Assembly (NCBI RefSeq): GCF_003054025.1
Contig: NZ_QBKG01000017.1
Coordinates: 1-44,144 of the forward strand
Direction: 5' to 3'
DNA: 44,144 nucleotides
Source: Capnocytophaga leadbetteri
GTDB taxonomy: Bacteria; Bacteroidota; Bacteroidia; Flavobacteriales; Flavobacteriaceae
Part shown: positions 7,305-15,414 of the stretch, piece after piece
Layout of the letters: the number at the start of each line of letters is the position of its first letter
How positions within the stretch are numbered: position 1 is the first letter of the stretch
Translations under genes and position numbers: made by a program
Notes under the pieces: generated by a model
Seen by the model: only the letters and a program-made list of their open reading frames with translations
Databases searched by the model: none
What the model was told of the DNA's origin: nothing

Positions 7305-7835
7305 ATGAACTTTTTTAGAAAACACTTTGTAGCAGTAGCTTTAGGCTTGGCAGCTTTAGCAGCTATTGCCTTTATTTTGCCTTATTTTTTAGGCAATAAC
7401 AATAATAACACACAGCGCGTTATCGAGCTTACCCCTGATGATGTGGTATTCAGAAAAGATGCAGAACTGTCTATCTATAAGAAAGATAGTCTATTGCAGC
7501 GTTTAGAGGCACAGTTAGCTCAAACAGAAGATGAGCGCGCTGTAGGACTTATGTACCGCTCTTCTATGGAGGAGCAGCAAGGTATGTGGTTTGTATTCGA
7601 AAATGAAGCACCTCGTTCTTTTTATATGAAAAATACGCTAATCCCTTTGGATATTATCTACTTAAACAAAGATAAAAAAGTGGTAAGTATCGCCAAAAAT
7701 GCACGTCCTAAAGATGAAACCTCACTACCTTCTGAAGCGCCTGCTATGTATGTATTAGAAATCAATGGGGGGTTAGCAGATAAATGGGGTATAGAAAAAG
7801 GAGATCGTGTGGAAATTAGCAAATTAGAGAATTAG
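7305..7835 (+). CDS. DUF192 family secreted or anchored protein
   Basis: 176 residues. A hydrophobic segment at about 8-29 (signal anchor or uncleaved signal) is followed by an Asn run (31-35) and a DUF192 domain (about 60-172): RAVGLMYRSSM (78-88), GMWFVFEN (93-100), FYMKNTLIPLDIIYL (106-120), and the closing VLEINGGLADKWGIEKGD. DUF192 proteins are small beta-barrel periplasmic proteins of unknown biochemical role. Idi starts 16 bp downstream, suggesting co-transcription. The C-terminus KLEN is encoded by an intergenic repeat. Confidence 0.88.
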   Translation: MNFFRKHFVAVALGLAALAAIAFILPYFLGNNNNNTQRVIELTPDDVVFRKDAELSIYKKDSLLQRLEAQLAQTEDERAVGLMYRSSMEEQQGMWFVFENEAPRSFYMKNTLIPLDIIYLNKDKKVVSIAKNARPKDETSLPSEAPAMYVLEINGGLADKWGIEKGDRVEISKLEN

Positions 7836-7840
7836 CAAAT
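7813..7840. repeat. AATTAGC-type 8-bp repeat between DUF192 and idi
   Basis: AAATTAGC, AAATTAGA, GAATTAGC units run through the end of the DUF192 gene and supply its stop codon. Confidence 0.6.
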
Positions 7841-7851
7841 CAAGAAATACA

Positions 7852-8367
7852 ATGGAAGAGCGCGTAATATTAGTAGATGAGCAAGACAACGCCATAGGGC
7901 TAATGCCTAAGATGGAAGCACACGAAAAGGCTGTGCTACATAGGGCTTTCTCGGTGTTTGTACTCAACCAAAAAGGAGAGATTATGCTGCAACAGCGGGC
8001 TGCTGACAAATACCATTCGCCTATGCTATGGACGAATACTTGTTGCAGTCACCCACGCGAGGGAGAAACCACTGTTGAGGCAGGCAAACGCCGACTACAA
8101 GAAGAAATGGGTTTTTGTACAGAGCTTACCGATGTAATGAGTTTCATCTATAAAGCCCCATTTGATAACGGACTAACTGAACACGAGCTTGACCATATCT
8201 TAATAGGTTATTACGAAGAGCCCCCTATTATCAATCCTGACGAAGTAGCGGCTTGGCGATGGGCTCTGCCTGAAGACATCAGAAAAGATATAGCAGCTCA
8301 CCCTGAAAAGTATACCGAATGGTTTAAGATTATCTTTGAAAAATACGAAGAGAAATTAGGCAATTAG
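7852..8367 (+). CDS. idi: Isopentenyl-diphosphate delta-isomerase, type 1
   Basis: 171 residues, a Nudix-fold enzyme that interconverts IPP and DMAPP for quinone, undecaprenyl and carotenoid synthesis. The type 1 signature WTNTCCSHPREGE (60-72) contains the catalytic cysteine (C65) and metal-binding H67. The modified Nudix helix AGKRRLQEEMGF (77-88) and the glutamate-bearing LTEHELDHILIG (108-119) are present. Length matches bacterial Idi. It is 16 bp after DUF192 and is closed by a strong terminator shared with the convergent agmatinase gene. The C-terminus KLGN derives from the 8-bp repeat. Confidence 0.95.
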   Translation: MEERVILVDEQDNAIGLMPKMEAHEKAVLHRAFSVFVLNQKGEIMLQQRAADKYHSPMLWTNTCCSHPREGETTVEAGKRRLQEEMGFCTELTDVMSFIYKAPFDNGLTEHELDHILIGYYEEPPIINPDEVAAWRWALPEDIRKDIAAHPEKYTEWFKIIFEKYEEKLGN

Positions 8368-8370
8368 ACA
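8353..8370. repeat. AATTAGC-type 8-bp repeat at the 3' end of idi
   Basis: AAATTAGG, CAATTAGA, CAATT run through the idi stop codon. Confidence 0.5.
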
Positions 8371-8396
8371 ATTTTGACTATATGATAATAAAAAAA

Positions 8397-8428
8397 GCTG
8401 GTTGATGTAAGTATCAACCAGCATTTTT
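8397..8428. terminator. Bidirectional terminator between idi and agmatinase
   Basis: GCTGGTTGAT (8397-8406) pairs with ATCAACCAGC (8413-8422) around a 6-base loop, with A run before and T run after. It can serve both convergent genes. Confidence 0.9.
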
Positions 8429-8430
8429 TA

Positions 8431-9294
8431 TTACTTCTTATTCTGATATTTAAAATAGTAAGCTAACATTTTGTAATAAAGTTTAGCAGCTAAGAAAGCC
8501 GTAGGCTTAGCTTGCGGACTATCCATCAGCTCTACTATATCAAAAGCTACTACATTGCACTTTTTGAAGACTTTGCGCAATAGCTTAAGGGTAGGATACC
8601 ACTGCAAGCCCCCTGGTTCAGGTGTACCTGTAGAAGGTGCAATAGCAGGGTCGAAGGCATCTAAATCAATGGTGATGTATACATTGCCTGATACTTTGTC
8701 GAGTACATCTTTTATCCAATTAGGATTTTTAGCAATCTCGTGAGCGAAAAACACACGTCCTTTAGGTAAATATTGCTTTTCTTCAGCATCCATTGAGCGG
8801 ATACCTACTTGCACCAACTTGTGCTTTTGGTTCGCTTCAAACACTGCACAAGCGTGATTAGAAGTAGAACCGTGGTACTCAGGGCGCAAATCAGTATGGG
8901 CATCGAGCTGTAGCACTGTTAGCTTTTCATACTTCTCGCCTACCGCACGGATAGACCCTATAGAAACTGAATGTTCTCCCCCAAAAAGAGTAAAGAGCTT
9001 GTCCTCGTTTTTGAGGAGTTCTTTCGTCTTTTGATATACTGCTTCGGTCATTGCCTCTGGCGAGCTATTCTCGCTTATTTCGCCTGCCAAATACACCCCA
9101 TTCAAATAAGGTTCAGTATCAGTTTCAATATCATAAAGTTCCATATTTTCAGAAGCATCTAAGAACAATTCAGGTCCTTTATCAGCCCCTTTACCCCACG
9201 TAGAAGTACCGTCATAAGGTACGGTTACGAGCATTACTTTAGCATTCTCGAGTGTAGCGTTTTCTTCTGGAATACCAGCATACGTTCTTTCCAT
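8431..9294 (-). CDS. speB: Agmatinase (arginase/ureohydrolase family)
   Basis: 287 residues. It hydrolyses agmatine to putrescine and urea, or a related guanidino compound, in the cytoplasm. All ligands of the binuclear manganese centre are visible: H108 in GGEHS, D131, H133 and D135 in DAHTD, and D210 and D212 in DLDAFDP. The SxxNH motif (144-147) and STGTPEPGGL (221-230) complete the active site. SpeB is the best guess because the PEPGG ending is typical of agmatinases. No polyamine partner gene is adjacent. It has a promoter at 9322-9351 back to back with the MFS gene. Confidence 0.88.
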   Translation of the reverse strand: MERTYAGIPEENATLENAKVMLVTVPYDGTSTWGKGADKGPELFLDASENMELYDIETDTEPYLNGVYLAGEISENSSPEAMTEAVYQKTKELLKNEDKLFTLFGGEHSVSIGSIRAVGEKYEKLTVLQLDAHTDLRPEYHGSTSNHACAVFEANQKHKLVQVGIRSMDAEEKQYLPKGRVFFAHEIAKNPNWIKDVLDKVSGNVYITIDLDAFDPAIAPSTGTPEPGGLQWYPTLKLLRKVFKKCNVVAFDIVELMDSPQAKPTAFLAAKLYYKMLAYYFKYQNKK

Positions 9295-9321
9295 CGTAAT
9301 TGATTTTTAATAATTTTGCTG

Positions 9322-9351
9322 CAAATATACATCAAATTCCTCAATTGTCAA
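9322..9351 (-). promoter_or_regulatory. Promoter of the agmatinase gene
   Basis: Reverse-strand TTG (9351-9349), 19 bases, TATATTTG (9329-9322), 28 bp from the ATG. Confidence 0.75.
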
Positions 9352-9358
9352 TTATCAA

Positions 9359-9388
9359 TTGCTATTTGTCTATTATTTTGTACTTTTG
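9359..9388 (+). promoter_or_regulatory. Promoter of the MFS exporter gene
   Basis: TTG (9359-9361), 19 bases, TACTTTTG (9381-9388), 24 bp before the ATG at 9412. Confidence 0.75.
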
Positions 9389-9411
9389 CCCCACAAATTT
9401 GAAAAAGAGTT

Positions 9412-10626
9412 ATGTACGAAGAAAACAAACCTCAATACCGTATCTTACTACTTATAGCTTTAGCTCACGGACTAAACGACCTTATTCAGGGAATGATACC
9501 TTCTATCTACCCTACTCTACAAGCGAAATACGCCCTTACAATGACGCAAATAGGGGTCATCACGCTTTGTTACCAGCTATCAGCTTCTATTTTGCAACCT
9601 TTAGTAGGTAATTATACCGACAAACACCCACAACCATACTCGCAAGTATTAGGAATGGCATTCACTACCTTAGGAGCTATTTTTTTATCAATGGCAAGCA
9701 GCTATACAACTATCTTGCTTTCAGTAGTCCTGATAGGGGTAGGCTCTTCGGTATTTCACCCTGAATCTTCTCGGGTAGCTTTTTTAGCTTCAGGCGGAAA
9801 ACGTTCTTTTGCCCAAGCTATTTTTCAATTAGGAGGCAATTTAGGTACAGCTTTCGCCCCCCTATTGGTTATATTATTGGTTTTCAGCAAGAAAGTAATA
9901 GATGGACAGCTAATAGAAGAAGCTCATCAAGAGCGATTGATATGGTTTTGCTCATTTTCTATTTTTGCAATGCTTATCCTTATATTAGTAGGCAAATGGC
10001 GCAGTATACTGCTAAAACTACTGAAGAAAAAGGCTAAAAAGCCTGTAGTAATGCCTAACCTAACAAGGGCTCAGGTACGCAATTCGATGATTATACTGAT
10101 GCTTTTGGTATTTTCTAAAAACTTCTATACTGCTGCTATCAATAATTACTTTCAGTTTTATACCATACAGAAGTTTGGTTTTAGCAATGAGCAAGCACAA
10201 CTTTACCTATTTTATTTCTTGGGAGCAGTAGCGGCGGGCACTCTTATTGGCGGCTTCTTTGGTGACAAAGTAGGGCGCAAGTTCATCATTTGGTTTTCAA
10301 TATTGGGTACTGCTCCGTTTGCGCTCTGGTTACCTTACGCTGATGCTACTACTACAGGCGTGCTTATAGTGTTGATAGGCTTTATCATCGCTTCAGCTTT
10401 TGCCTCTATATTAGTGTATTCGCAGGAGTTATTACCCCACAAAATAGGAATGATTTCTGGCTTTTTTTACGGTTTTGCCTTTGGTATGGGCGGTTTAGCA
10501 TCGGCACTTCTGGGCAAACTGATAGATTTAACAGATATTTATTTTGTGTATAAAGTATGTTCGTTTTTGCCTCTTATGGGACTTATAGCGTACTTTTTGC
10601 CGAACCTTAAAAAATTAAAAAATTAG
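9412..10626 (+). CDS. MFS transporter, fosmidomycin-resistance (Fsr) type
   Basis: 404 residues with about 12 transmembrane segments. The N-terminal AHGLNDLIQGMIPSIYPTL and the helix-4 motif SSVFHPESSRVAF are hallmarks of Fsr-like exporters. The MFS motif-A-like loop GGFFGDKVGRKF lies at the start of the second half. Related proteins export fosmidomycin or sugar phosphates; the natural substrate here is unknown. It has its own promoter. The C-terminal LKKLKN is encoded by AT-rich repeat-like sequence, and the lipoprotein gene follows 3 bp later, so the two are probably co-transcribed. Confidence 0.88.
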   Translation: MYEENKPQYRILLLIALAHGLNDLIQGMIPSIYPTLQAKYALTMTQIGVITLCYQLSASILQPLVGNYTDKHPQPYSQVLGMAFTTLGAIFLSMASSYTTILLSVVLIGVGSSVFHPESSRVAFLASGGKRSFAQAIFQLGGNLGTAFAPLLVILLVFSKKVIDGQLIEEAHQERLIWFCSFSIFAMLILILVGKWRSILLKLLKKKAKKPVVMPNLTRAQVRNSMIILMLLVFSKNFYTAAINNYFQFYTIQKFGFSNEQAQLYLFYFLGAVAAGTLIGGFFGDKVGRKFIIWFSILGTAPFALWLPYADATTTGVLIVLIGFIIASAFASILVYSQELLPHKIGMISGFFYGFAFGMGGLASALLGKLIDLTDIYFVYKVCSFLPLMGLIAYFLPNLKKLKN

Positions 10627-10629
10627 TAT

Positions 10630-11379
10630 ATGAGATTTATTGTTTTATTTTTAGCCTTTGTTATTTGGGCTTGTGAACTACCTAAAAATCAAGCTGTTAC
10701 TAATAAAGAAAAGGAAGAATGTTTAGCACAAGAAGCTCCTAAACCATCAGTTAGTATAGAAGAAGCAGAACAAAAAGTAATTGACCTACCTTTAATAAAA
10801 AAGTTAGGTGATGAAATTGAGAAAATATCTAATGGGAAAAAGGGTGTTTCTTTCATAACAAATGAAGTTACTATTGAAAACACTCCTTTCTTCAAGCTTT
10901 ATGTAGGATATAATTCAGCAATTAGATTTGAAAATCGTTATATTTTGTATGTGAATAGAACTAATATTGAAGATATTCGCATATTAGAAGCTTCTTCGGG
11001 GGAAATAGTGCCTCTTTCTTCTTTAAAAGAGGAGAAATATTCATCTGAAGAAGAAATGTATTGTACCAATCTATTGGCAAAAATAATTAAAAGCTCTAAT
11101 TTAGACAATCCTTTATACAAAGCTGATAAAGAAAAGTGTTTCTTAAGAATTGACAGAAAGGATAATGAAAATATTTACATAGAAATCTATGTAGAAAATG
11201 ATATTTCTGACAATGTACAACAGCCAGAGGTAGTAGAAAGGGCTATCACTTGGTTACTTTTTAATACTTCAACTCAAAGATTGTATGATATCACATTAGA
11301 TATAGAAACTCCTAAAGAGCTCTCTTATGATAAAGGGCTCTTGAAAAATATCAATTTGGACAACCTATGTAAAGAGTAA
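10630..11379 (+). CDS. Hypothetical lipoprotein
   Basis: 249 residues. The N-terminus MRFIVLFLAFVIWAC is a lipoprotein-type signal with the cysteine at 15 (IWAC is a weak lipobox). A charged linker follows, then a mixed alpha/beta domain (about 45-249). I recognise no family. Two further cysteines (about 138 and 165) could form a disulphide. It begins 3 bp after the MFS gene, implying one transcript, and ends 7 bp before the convergent O-methyltransferase gene, with no terminator hairpin evident between them. Confidence 0.7.
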   Translation: MRFIVLFLAFVIWACELPKNQAVTNKEKEECLAQEAPKPSVSIEEAEQKVIDLPLIKKLGDEIEKISNGKKGVSFITNEVTIENTPFFKLYVGYNSAIRFENRYILYVNRTNIEDIRILEASSGEIVPLSSLKEEKYSSEEEMYCTNLLAKIIKSSNLDNPLYKADKEKCFLRIDRKDNENIYIEIYVENDISDNVQQPEVVERAITWLLFNTSTQRLYDITLDIETPKELSYDKGLLKNINLDNLCKE

Positions 11380-11386
11380 AAGCTTT

Positions 11387-12028
11387 TTATTTGACTCTTG
11401 AAAGAGTAATGCCATCGCGGATGGGTAATAAGACGGTCTCTACACGGGGGTCGTCTTTTATTTTTTGGTTGTATGCCATTAGCGCTTGGGTATGTTTGTC
11501 GTTGTGTTTTACTTCTTCTACTACCTTGCCACTCCACAGCACATTATCGGAAAGGATAATACCACCACGGTTCATTTTTTCTATTACTAAATCAAAATAG
11601 TGAGCGTAATTCTGCTTATCGGCATCAATAAAAACAAGGTCGAAAGTAGTATTGAGTGAGGGGATAATATCAGCAGCTTTGCCCAGATGCTGCACTATCT
11701 GCCTGCCATAACCACTACGGTCGAAGAACTCGTGCTGTAGGTCAGTCAGCTCTTCTTTGATGTCAATGGTGTGGAGTAACCCCTCAGGATGCAACCCCTC
11801 TGCCAAACAGAGGGTAGCATAGCCCGTATAAGTACCTATTTCTAAAATAGTGCGAGGTTGCACCATCTTAGACAATAAACTGAGAAAACGCCCTTGAAAA
11901 TGTCCGCTAATCATTCGTGGTTGCAGTACGTTAAGATGCGTACGCTTATTGAGTTCTTGTAGCAAAAGTGGCTCATCTTCAGTATGTTGAGCGGCGTAAT
12001 TTTCTAATTCTTCAGATAAAAAATGCAT
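11387..12028 (-). CDS. Class I SAM-dependent O-methyltransferase (COMT/CCoAMT-like)
   Basis: 213 residues from the ATG at 12028; a TTG start at 12049 overlaps the -7 element and is rejected. Motifs of the cation-dependent O-methyltransferase family: RMISGHFQGRFLSLL, SAM motif I ILEIGTYTGYATLCLAEGL, HTIDIKEEL, metal-binding VFIDADKQNY and SDNVLWSGKV. Such enzymes methylate catechols or other small hydroxylated compounds using a divalent cation. The substrate is unknown. It is divergent from pncA. Confidence 0.88.
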   Translation of the reverse strand: MHFLSEELENYAAQHTEDEPLLLQELNKRTHLNVLQPRMISGHFQGRFLSLLSKMVQPRTILEIGTYTGYATLCLAEGLHPEGLLHTIDIKEELTDLQHEFFDRSGYGRQIVQHLGKAADIIPSLNTTFDLVFIDADKQNYAHYFDLVIEKMNRGGIILSDNVLWSGKVVEEVKHNDKHTQALMAYNQKIKDDPRVETVLLPIRDGITLSRVK

Positions 12029-12046
12029 CAGTAAAATATTTTTTGG

Positions 12047-12054
12047 CAAAGATA
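12047..12054 (-). promoter_or_regulatory. -7 element for the O-methyltransferase gene
   Basis: Reverse-strand TATCTTTG, 18 bp before the ATG at 12028. It fixes the start downstream of the alternative TTG. Confidence 0.6.
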
Positions 12055-12076
12055 GGGATAATATTGAAAAAAACTG

Positions 12077-12084
12077 TACCTTTG
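12077..12084 (+). promoter_or_regulatory. -7 element upstream of pncA
   Basis: TACCTTTG matches TAnnTTTG. No TTG at the usual distance. Transcription from here would carry the 11-bp repeats (12107-12145) in a leader of about 90 bases. Confidence 0.5.
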
Positions 12085-12106
12085 GAGCGAATTTTAAGGG
12101 TTATCG

Positions 12107-12145
12107 TTCGCTTATCCTTCGCTCATCCTTCGCTGAAGGTTCGCT
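12107..12145. repeat. 11-bp tandem repeat in the pncA leader
   Basis: Units TTCGCTTATCC, TTCGCTCATCC, TTCGCTGAAGG and a partial TTCGCTTG. The same 11-bp family occurs at 38364-38407. The third unit is partly complementary to the second (CCTTCGC / GCGAAGG-like), so a small hairpin is possible. Confidence 0.75.
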
Positions 12146-12179
12146 TGTAAAAATGTAATTAATTTAAAAAAAAATCTTT

Positions 12180-12719
12180 ATGAAAGCACTTATTATTATT
12201 GATCTACAAAACGACTTTATGCCTACAGGCGCATTACCTGTACCACAGGGCGACCAAATTATTTCGCACATCAATGCCGAGATGCAAAAAGACTATAGCG
12301 TAATAGTAGCTACCCAAGATTGGCACCCCGCCAACCATAAGAGTTTTGCAAGTCAGCACGTGGGTAAAAATCCTTTTGATACAGTAGAACTGAATGGTAT
12401 AGACCAAATTCTATGGCCTGACCACTGTGTGCAAGGCACTTTTGGGGCTGAATTGCACAAAGACCTTGATACACGACACATATCGGCTATATTCCGCAAA
12501 GGAATGAACCCAGAAATTGATAGTTATAGTGCTTTTTTTGACAATAATAAGCTAAACAACACGGGATTGCACGGGTATCTGCAAGATAAAGGCATTAAAG
12601 AACTCGTATTTTGTGGTTTAGCAGGTGATTTTTGCGTGGCGTATAGCGCTAACGATGCTAAGGCATTAGGGTATGAAGTAAAAATATTAGAAAACTGTGT
12701 AAAATACATTAATAATTAG
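12180..12719 (+). CDS. pncA: Nicotinamidase PncA, apparently shortened at the C-terminus
   Basis: 179 residues. PncA deamidates nicotinamide to nicotinate for NAD salvage. The catalytic triad is visible: D9 in IIIDLQNDF, K107 in FRKGMNPEIDSYSAF and C152 in AGDFCV. Metal-site residues are D47-W48-H49 and H53 in QDWHPANH. The family normally continues about 25 residues past the point where this protein ends (ILENCVKYINN), with a final helix and strand. The stop falls at the first unit of an AATTAGC-type repeat and no remnant of the missing segment follows. Activity is plausible since all active-site residues remain, but stability may be affected. Confidence 0.9.
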   Translation: MKALIIIDLQNDFMPTGALPVPQGDQIISHINAEMQKDYSVIVATQDWHPANHKSFASQHVGKNPFDTVELNGIDQILWPDHCVQGTFGAELHKDLDTRHISAIFRKGMNPEIDSYSAFFDNNKLNNTGLHGYLQDKGIKELVFCGLAGDFCVAYSANDAKALGYEVKILENCVKYINN

Positions 12720-12752
12720 CAAATTAGAAAATTAGCAAATAGGAAAATTAGG
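12713..12752. repeat. AATTAGC-type 8-bp repeat after pncA
   Basis: AATTAGCAA, AATTAGAA, AATTAGCAA, ATAGGAAA and ATTAGG-like units span the pncA stop codon and most of the 45-bp gap to the M14-like gene. Confidence 0.7.
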
Positions 12753-12764
12753 ATATTACTAATT

Positions 12765-14114
12765 ATGATAAAGCACATTATATACTTATTATTAGGCTGT
12801 GTGTTAGTGGGGTGCGAAACGCCATTCTTTTCGTCTCCTAAAAAGTTTGAAACACCTTTTGAACAGAAGGACGGACTAAAAAACTCTACTTATGAGGAAA
12901 TAATAGATTATTACAAAGAACTTTCTAAAGAATTCACCTCTATTTCCTTCAAAACTATTGGGCAAACAGACAATGGTATGCCACTGCATTTGGTGATATA
13001 CAGTGCTGATGGCGAATTCAACCTCAATAAATACCGCGAGGAACGCACTATTATATTCATCAACAATGCTATACACGGCAATGAAACAGATGGGGTAAAT
13101 GCTACTACTCTGTTATTTAGAAACTTAGCCCAAAACGAAATCAAACTTTCGGGCAATGTAATAGTTGTTACTATACCGGCATATAATATAGGGGGAATGC
13201 AAGAAGACAGAAAAGAAAGTGCTACCTACTATGATTTAGATAACGATTTTATAAAAGCTGATGTAGAAAATACGCTCTCGCTATCGAAAGTTCTGCAAGA
13301 AATTCAACCTGATATATTGATTGACAATCAGGTGAGTAGGAAAGAAGAATACCGCTATACTGTGAGCTACTCGCCTGCTGAAAAAGAGAAAGTTGGCACT
13401 TTCTTAGGAGGATACATTGATGATGTGTTAGTGCCCCGTTTATCAGATTCTTTAACTCAGATGAATTATGTTTCGCTAACCAAAGACAGTGTACAACAAC
13501 CTTTCAGACGGTTGCTACCCGACCCTGAACTCAGCAAGGCAAGACACGCAGTAGGCTATGCTTCGCTATGGAATTGCATTGGTATTCAGCTTAATACCCA
13601 TATATTTAAAAGCTATAATAAGCGTGTAGTGGCTAACTACGAAACGATGAAAACGATAGTAGAAATAGCTGATGCTGATAATGCGTATATCAAACAACTG
13701 AAAATAAAGCAAGCCCAAGAAAATGCTGCCTTAGTAGCTCCTGAGTATTACATCGTACCCAAAGCGTGGCAAAAGGTGATAGACCGACTGAAAGTACACA
13801 ATGTAGAAATGAAAGAGGTGGCTAAAGATACGCTAATGAAGGTAGATTACTATCAAATAGACGATTTTAAAACCGTAACAACTCCGTTTGAAGGGCATTA
13901 CCTACATTACGACACACAAGCGAGCGTACACAAAGATTCGGTACGCGTTTATAAAGGTGATTATATGGTACCTACAGCGCAATTAGCTAAACGATATTTG
14001 ATAGAGGTATTAACTCCTACAGAGGTTGATTCTTTCTTTAACTGGAACTTTTTTGACAGTGTTTTAGGGAAAGATGTAAAATACCCCATTTTAATGACAA
14101 ATGACAAACGATAA
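12765..14114 (+). CDS. M14-like carboxypeptidase-fold lipoprotein, probably catalytically inactive
   Basis: 449 residues with lipoprotein signal LVGC (C17). The fold matches Bacteroidota M14 metallopeptidases: HGNETDG supplies the first two zinc ligands H104 and E107. The rest of the site is altered. The NRD motif that carries the substrate-binding Arg is DND (159-161). The third zinc His in the usual DTHTxxGADY motif is Q189 (IDNQVSRKEEY). The catalytic Glu of the usual ExHxxKPY motif is N277 (LNTHIFKSYNKRV). The gene is intact, so it may have become a binding protein. It is 17 bp upstream of the aminotransferase gene. Confidence 0.8.
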   Translation: MIKHIIYLLLGCVLVGCETPFFSSPKKFETPFEQKDGLKNSTYEEIIDYYKELSKEFTSISFKTIGQTDNGMPLHLVIYSADGEFNLNKYREERTIIFINNAIHGNETDGVNATTLLFRNLAQNEIKLSGNVIVVTIPAYNIGGMQEDRKESATYYDLDNDFIKADVENTLSLSKVLQEIQPDILIDNQVSRKEEYRYTVSYSPAEKEKVGTFLGGYIDDVLVPRLSDSLTQMNYVSLTKDSVQQPFRRLLPDPELSKARHAVGYASLWNCIGIQLNTHIFKSYNKRVVANYETMKTIVEIADADNAYIKQLKIKQAQENAALVAPEYYIVPKAWQKVIDRLKVHNVEMKEVAKDTLMKVDYYQIDDFKTVTTPFEGHYLHYDTQASVHKDSVRVYKGDYMVPTAQLAKRYLIEVLTPTEVDSFFNWNFFDSVLGKDVKYPILMTNDKR

Positions 14115-14131
14115 ACTAACAATAAACTAAT

Positions 14132-15322
14132 ATGAAACAGTTTTTATCAGACCGCATTAATGCTATGGAAGCCTCTGCTACCCTTGCAATGGCTGCCAAA
14201 ACGAGAGAACTAAAAGCCGAAGGCAAAGATATTATTGGGCTTAGCTTAGGAGAGCCAGACTTCAACATTCCGGACTTTATCAAAGAAGCAGCGAAAGAGG
14301 CTATTGACCAAAACTACAGCAAATATACCCCTGTAGATGGATATTTAGAGCTTAGAGAGGCAATTGCTGCCAAACTGCTACGCGACAACGGACTTAGTTA
14401 TCGCCCGAACCAAATAGTAGTTTCTACAGGTGCTAAACAATGCTTGGCAAATGCCGCCTTGGCGATGCTCAACCCTGGTGACGAGGTGATTTTCCCCGCT
14501 CCGTATTGGGTGAGCTACAAAGAGATAGCAAAACTGGCAGGCGCTACCCCTGTAGAGATATTGGCTACTATAGAAAACGACTTCAAAATAACCCCCGCCC
14601 AATTAGAAGCGGCTATCACCGAAAAGACCAAAATGGTGTGGTTTAACTCCCCTTGCAATCCCACCGGTTCGGTGTACAACCAACAAGAATTAGAAGCTCT
14701 TGCAAAAGTATTGCGCCAACACCCTAACATTTTTATTCTCTCAGACGAAATATACGAGTACATCAACTTTACCTCTATTCCCCACACTAGTTTTGCCGCT
14801 ATAGAGGGTATGTATGAGCGAACTATCACCATCAACGGACTCTCTAAAGCCTTTGCTATGACTGGCTGGCGTATAGGTTACTTAGCTGCCCCCGAATGGA
14901 TAGCCAAAGCCTGCAATAAGGTGCAAGGACAGATAACTAGTGGCACTAATGCTATAGCGCAACGTGCCGCTATCGCAGCCCTAAAAGCTCCTAAGAGTGA
15001 AATACAATATATGATAGACGAATTTAAAAAGCGCAGGGATTTGGTATTAGCACTTTTGAGCGAGGTAGAAGGTCTTAAAGTGAATGTACCTGAAGGAGCT
15101 TTTTATGTTTTCCCTGATGTATCGTCTTTCTTTGGCAAAACCTTAAGAGGGCGCACTATTCATAATGCAAGCGATTTTTCTTTATATCTGTTAGAAGAAG
15201 CAATGGTAGCCACAGTAACGGGTGAGGCTTTTGGCGATGCTAACTGTATACGCATCTCATATGCTGCCTCAGAAAAAGAACTACGTGAAGCCATTAGGCG
15301 CATCAAAGAAAGTTTGGCATAA
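14132..15322 (+). CDS. Aspartate aminotransferase, class I/II PLP enzyme
   Basis: 396 residues. It transfers the amino group between aspartate and 2-oxoglutarate. The fold-type I motifs are complete: SLGEPDFNIP (substrate end, 38-47), YTPVDGYLELREAIA (65-79), STGAKQ (98-103), NSPCNPTG (172-179, PLP-contacting Asn), DEIYE (205-209), the PLP lysine K239 in NGLSKAFAMTGWRIGY, and the carboxylate-binding Arg in the C-terminal CIRISYA. It matches the prokaryotic 1b subgroup (AspB/AatA type), some of which also act on prephenate. It follows the M14-like gene by 17 bp and is probably co-transcribed. Confidence 0.92.
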   Translation: MKQFLSDRINAMEASATLAMAAKTRELKAEGKDIIGLSLGEPDFNIPDFIKEAAKEAIDQNYSKYTPVDGYLELREAIAAKLLRDNGLSYRPNQIVVSTGAKQCLANAALAMLNPGDEVIFPAPYWVSYKEIAKLAGATPVEILATIENDFKITPAQLEAAITEKTKMVWFNSPCNPTGSVYNQQELEALAKVLRQHPNIFILSDEIYEYINFTSIPHTSFAAIEGMYERTITINGLSKAFAMTGWRIGYLAAPEWIAKACNKVQGQITSGTNAIAQRAAIAALKAPKSEIQYMIDEFKKRRDLVLALLSEVEGLKVNVPEGAFYVFPDVSSFFGKTLRGRTIHNASDFSLYLLEEAMVATVTGEAFGDANCIRISYAASEKELREAIRRIKESLA

Positions 15323-15342
15323 GAAAGTAAATTATATTTTGT

Positions 15343-15372
15343 TTGCACATTCAATTAAAAGTAGTACCTTTG
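15343..15372 (+). promoter_or_regulatory. Promoter of the YitT-family gene
   Basis: TTG (15343-15345), 19 bases, TACCTTTG (15365-15372), 42 bp before the ATG at 15415. Confidence 0.75.
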
Positions 15373-15414
15373 CGCCGCTAAAACAAGGAATTTTCATCAA
15401 CAAAGACAAATGTT

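Noticed and set aside
9300-9611. Forward ORF of 103 codons overlapping the MFS start
   Set aside because: Out of frame with the clear Fsr-type protein and spans both divergent promoters.
12107-12145. CRISPR-like array
   Set aside because: Units are only 11 bp with no spacers; it is a plain tandem repeat.
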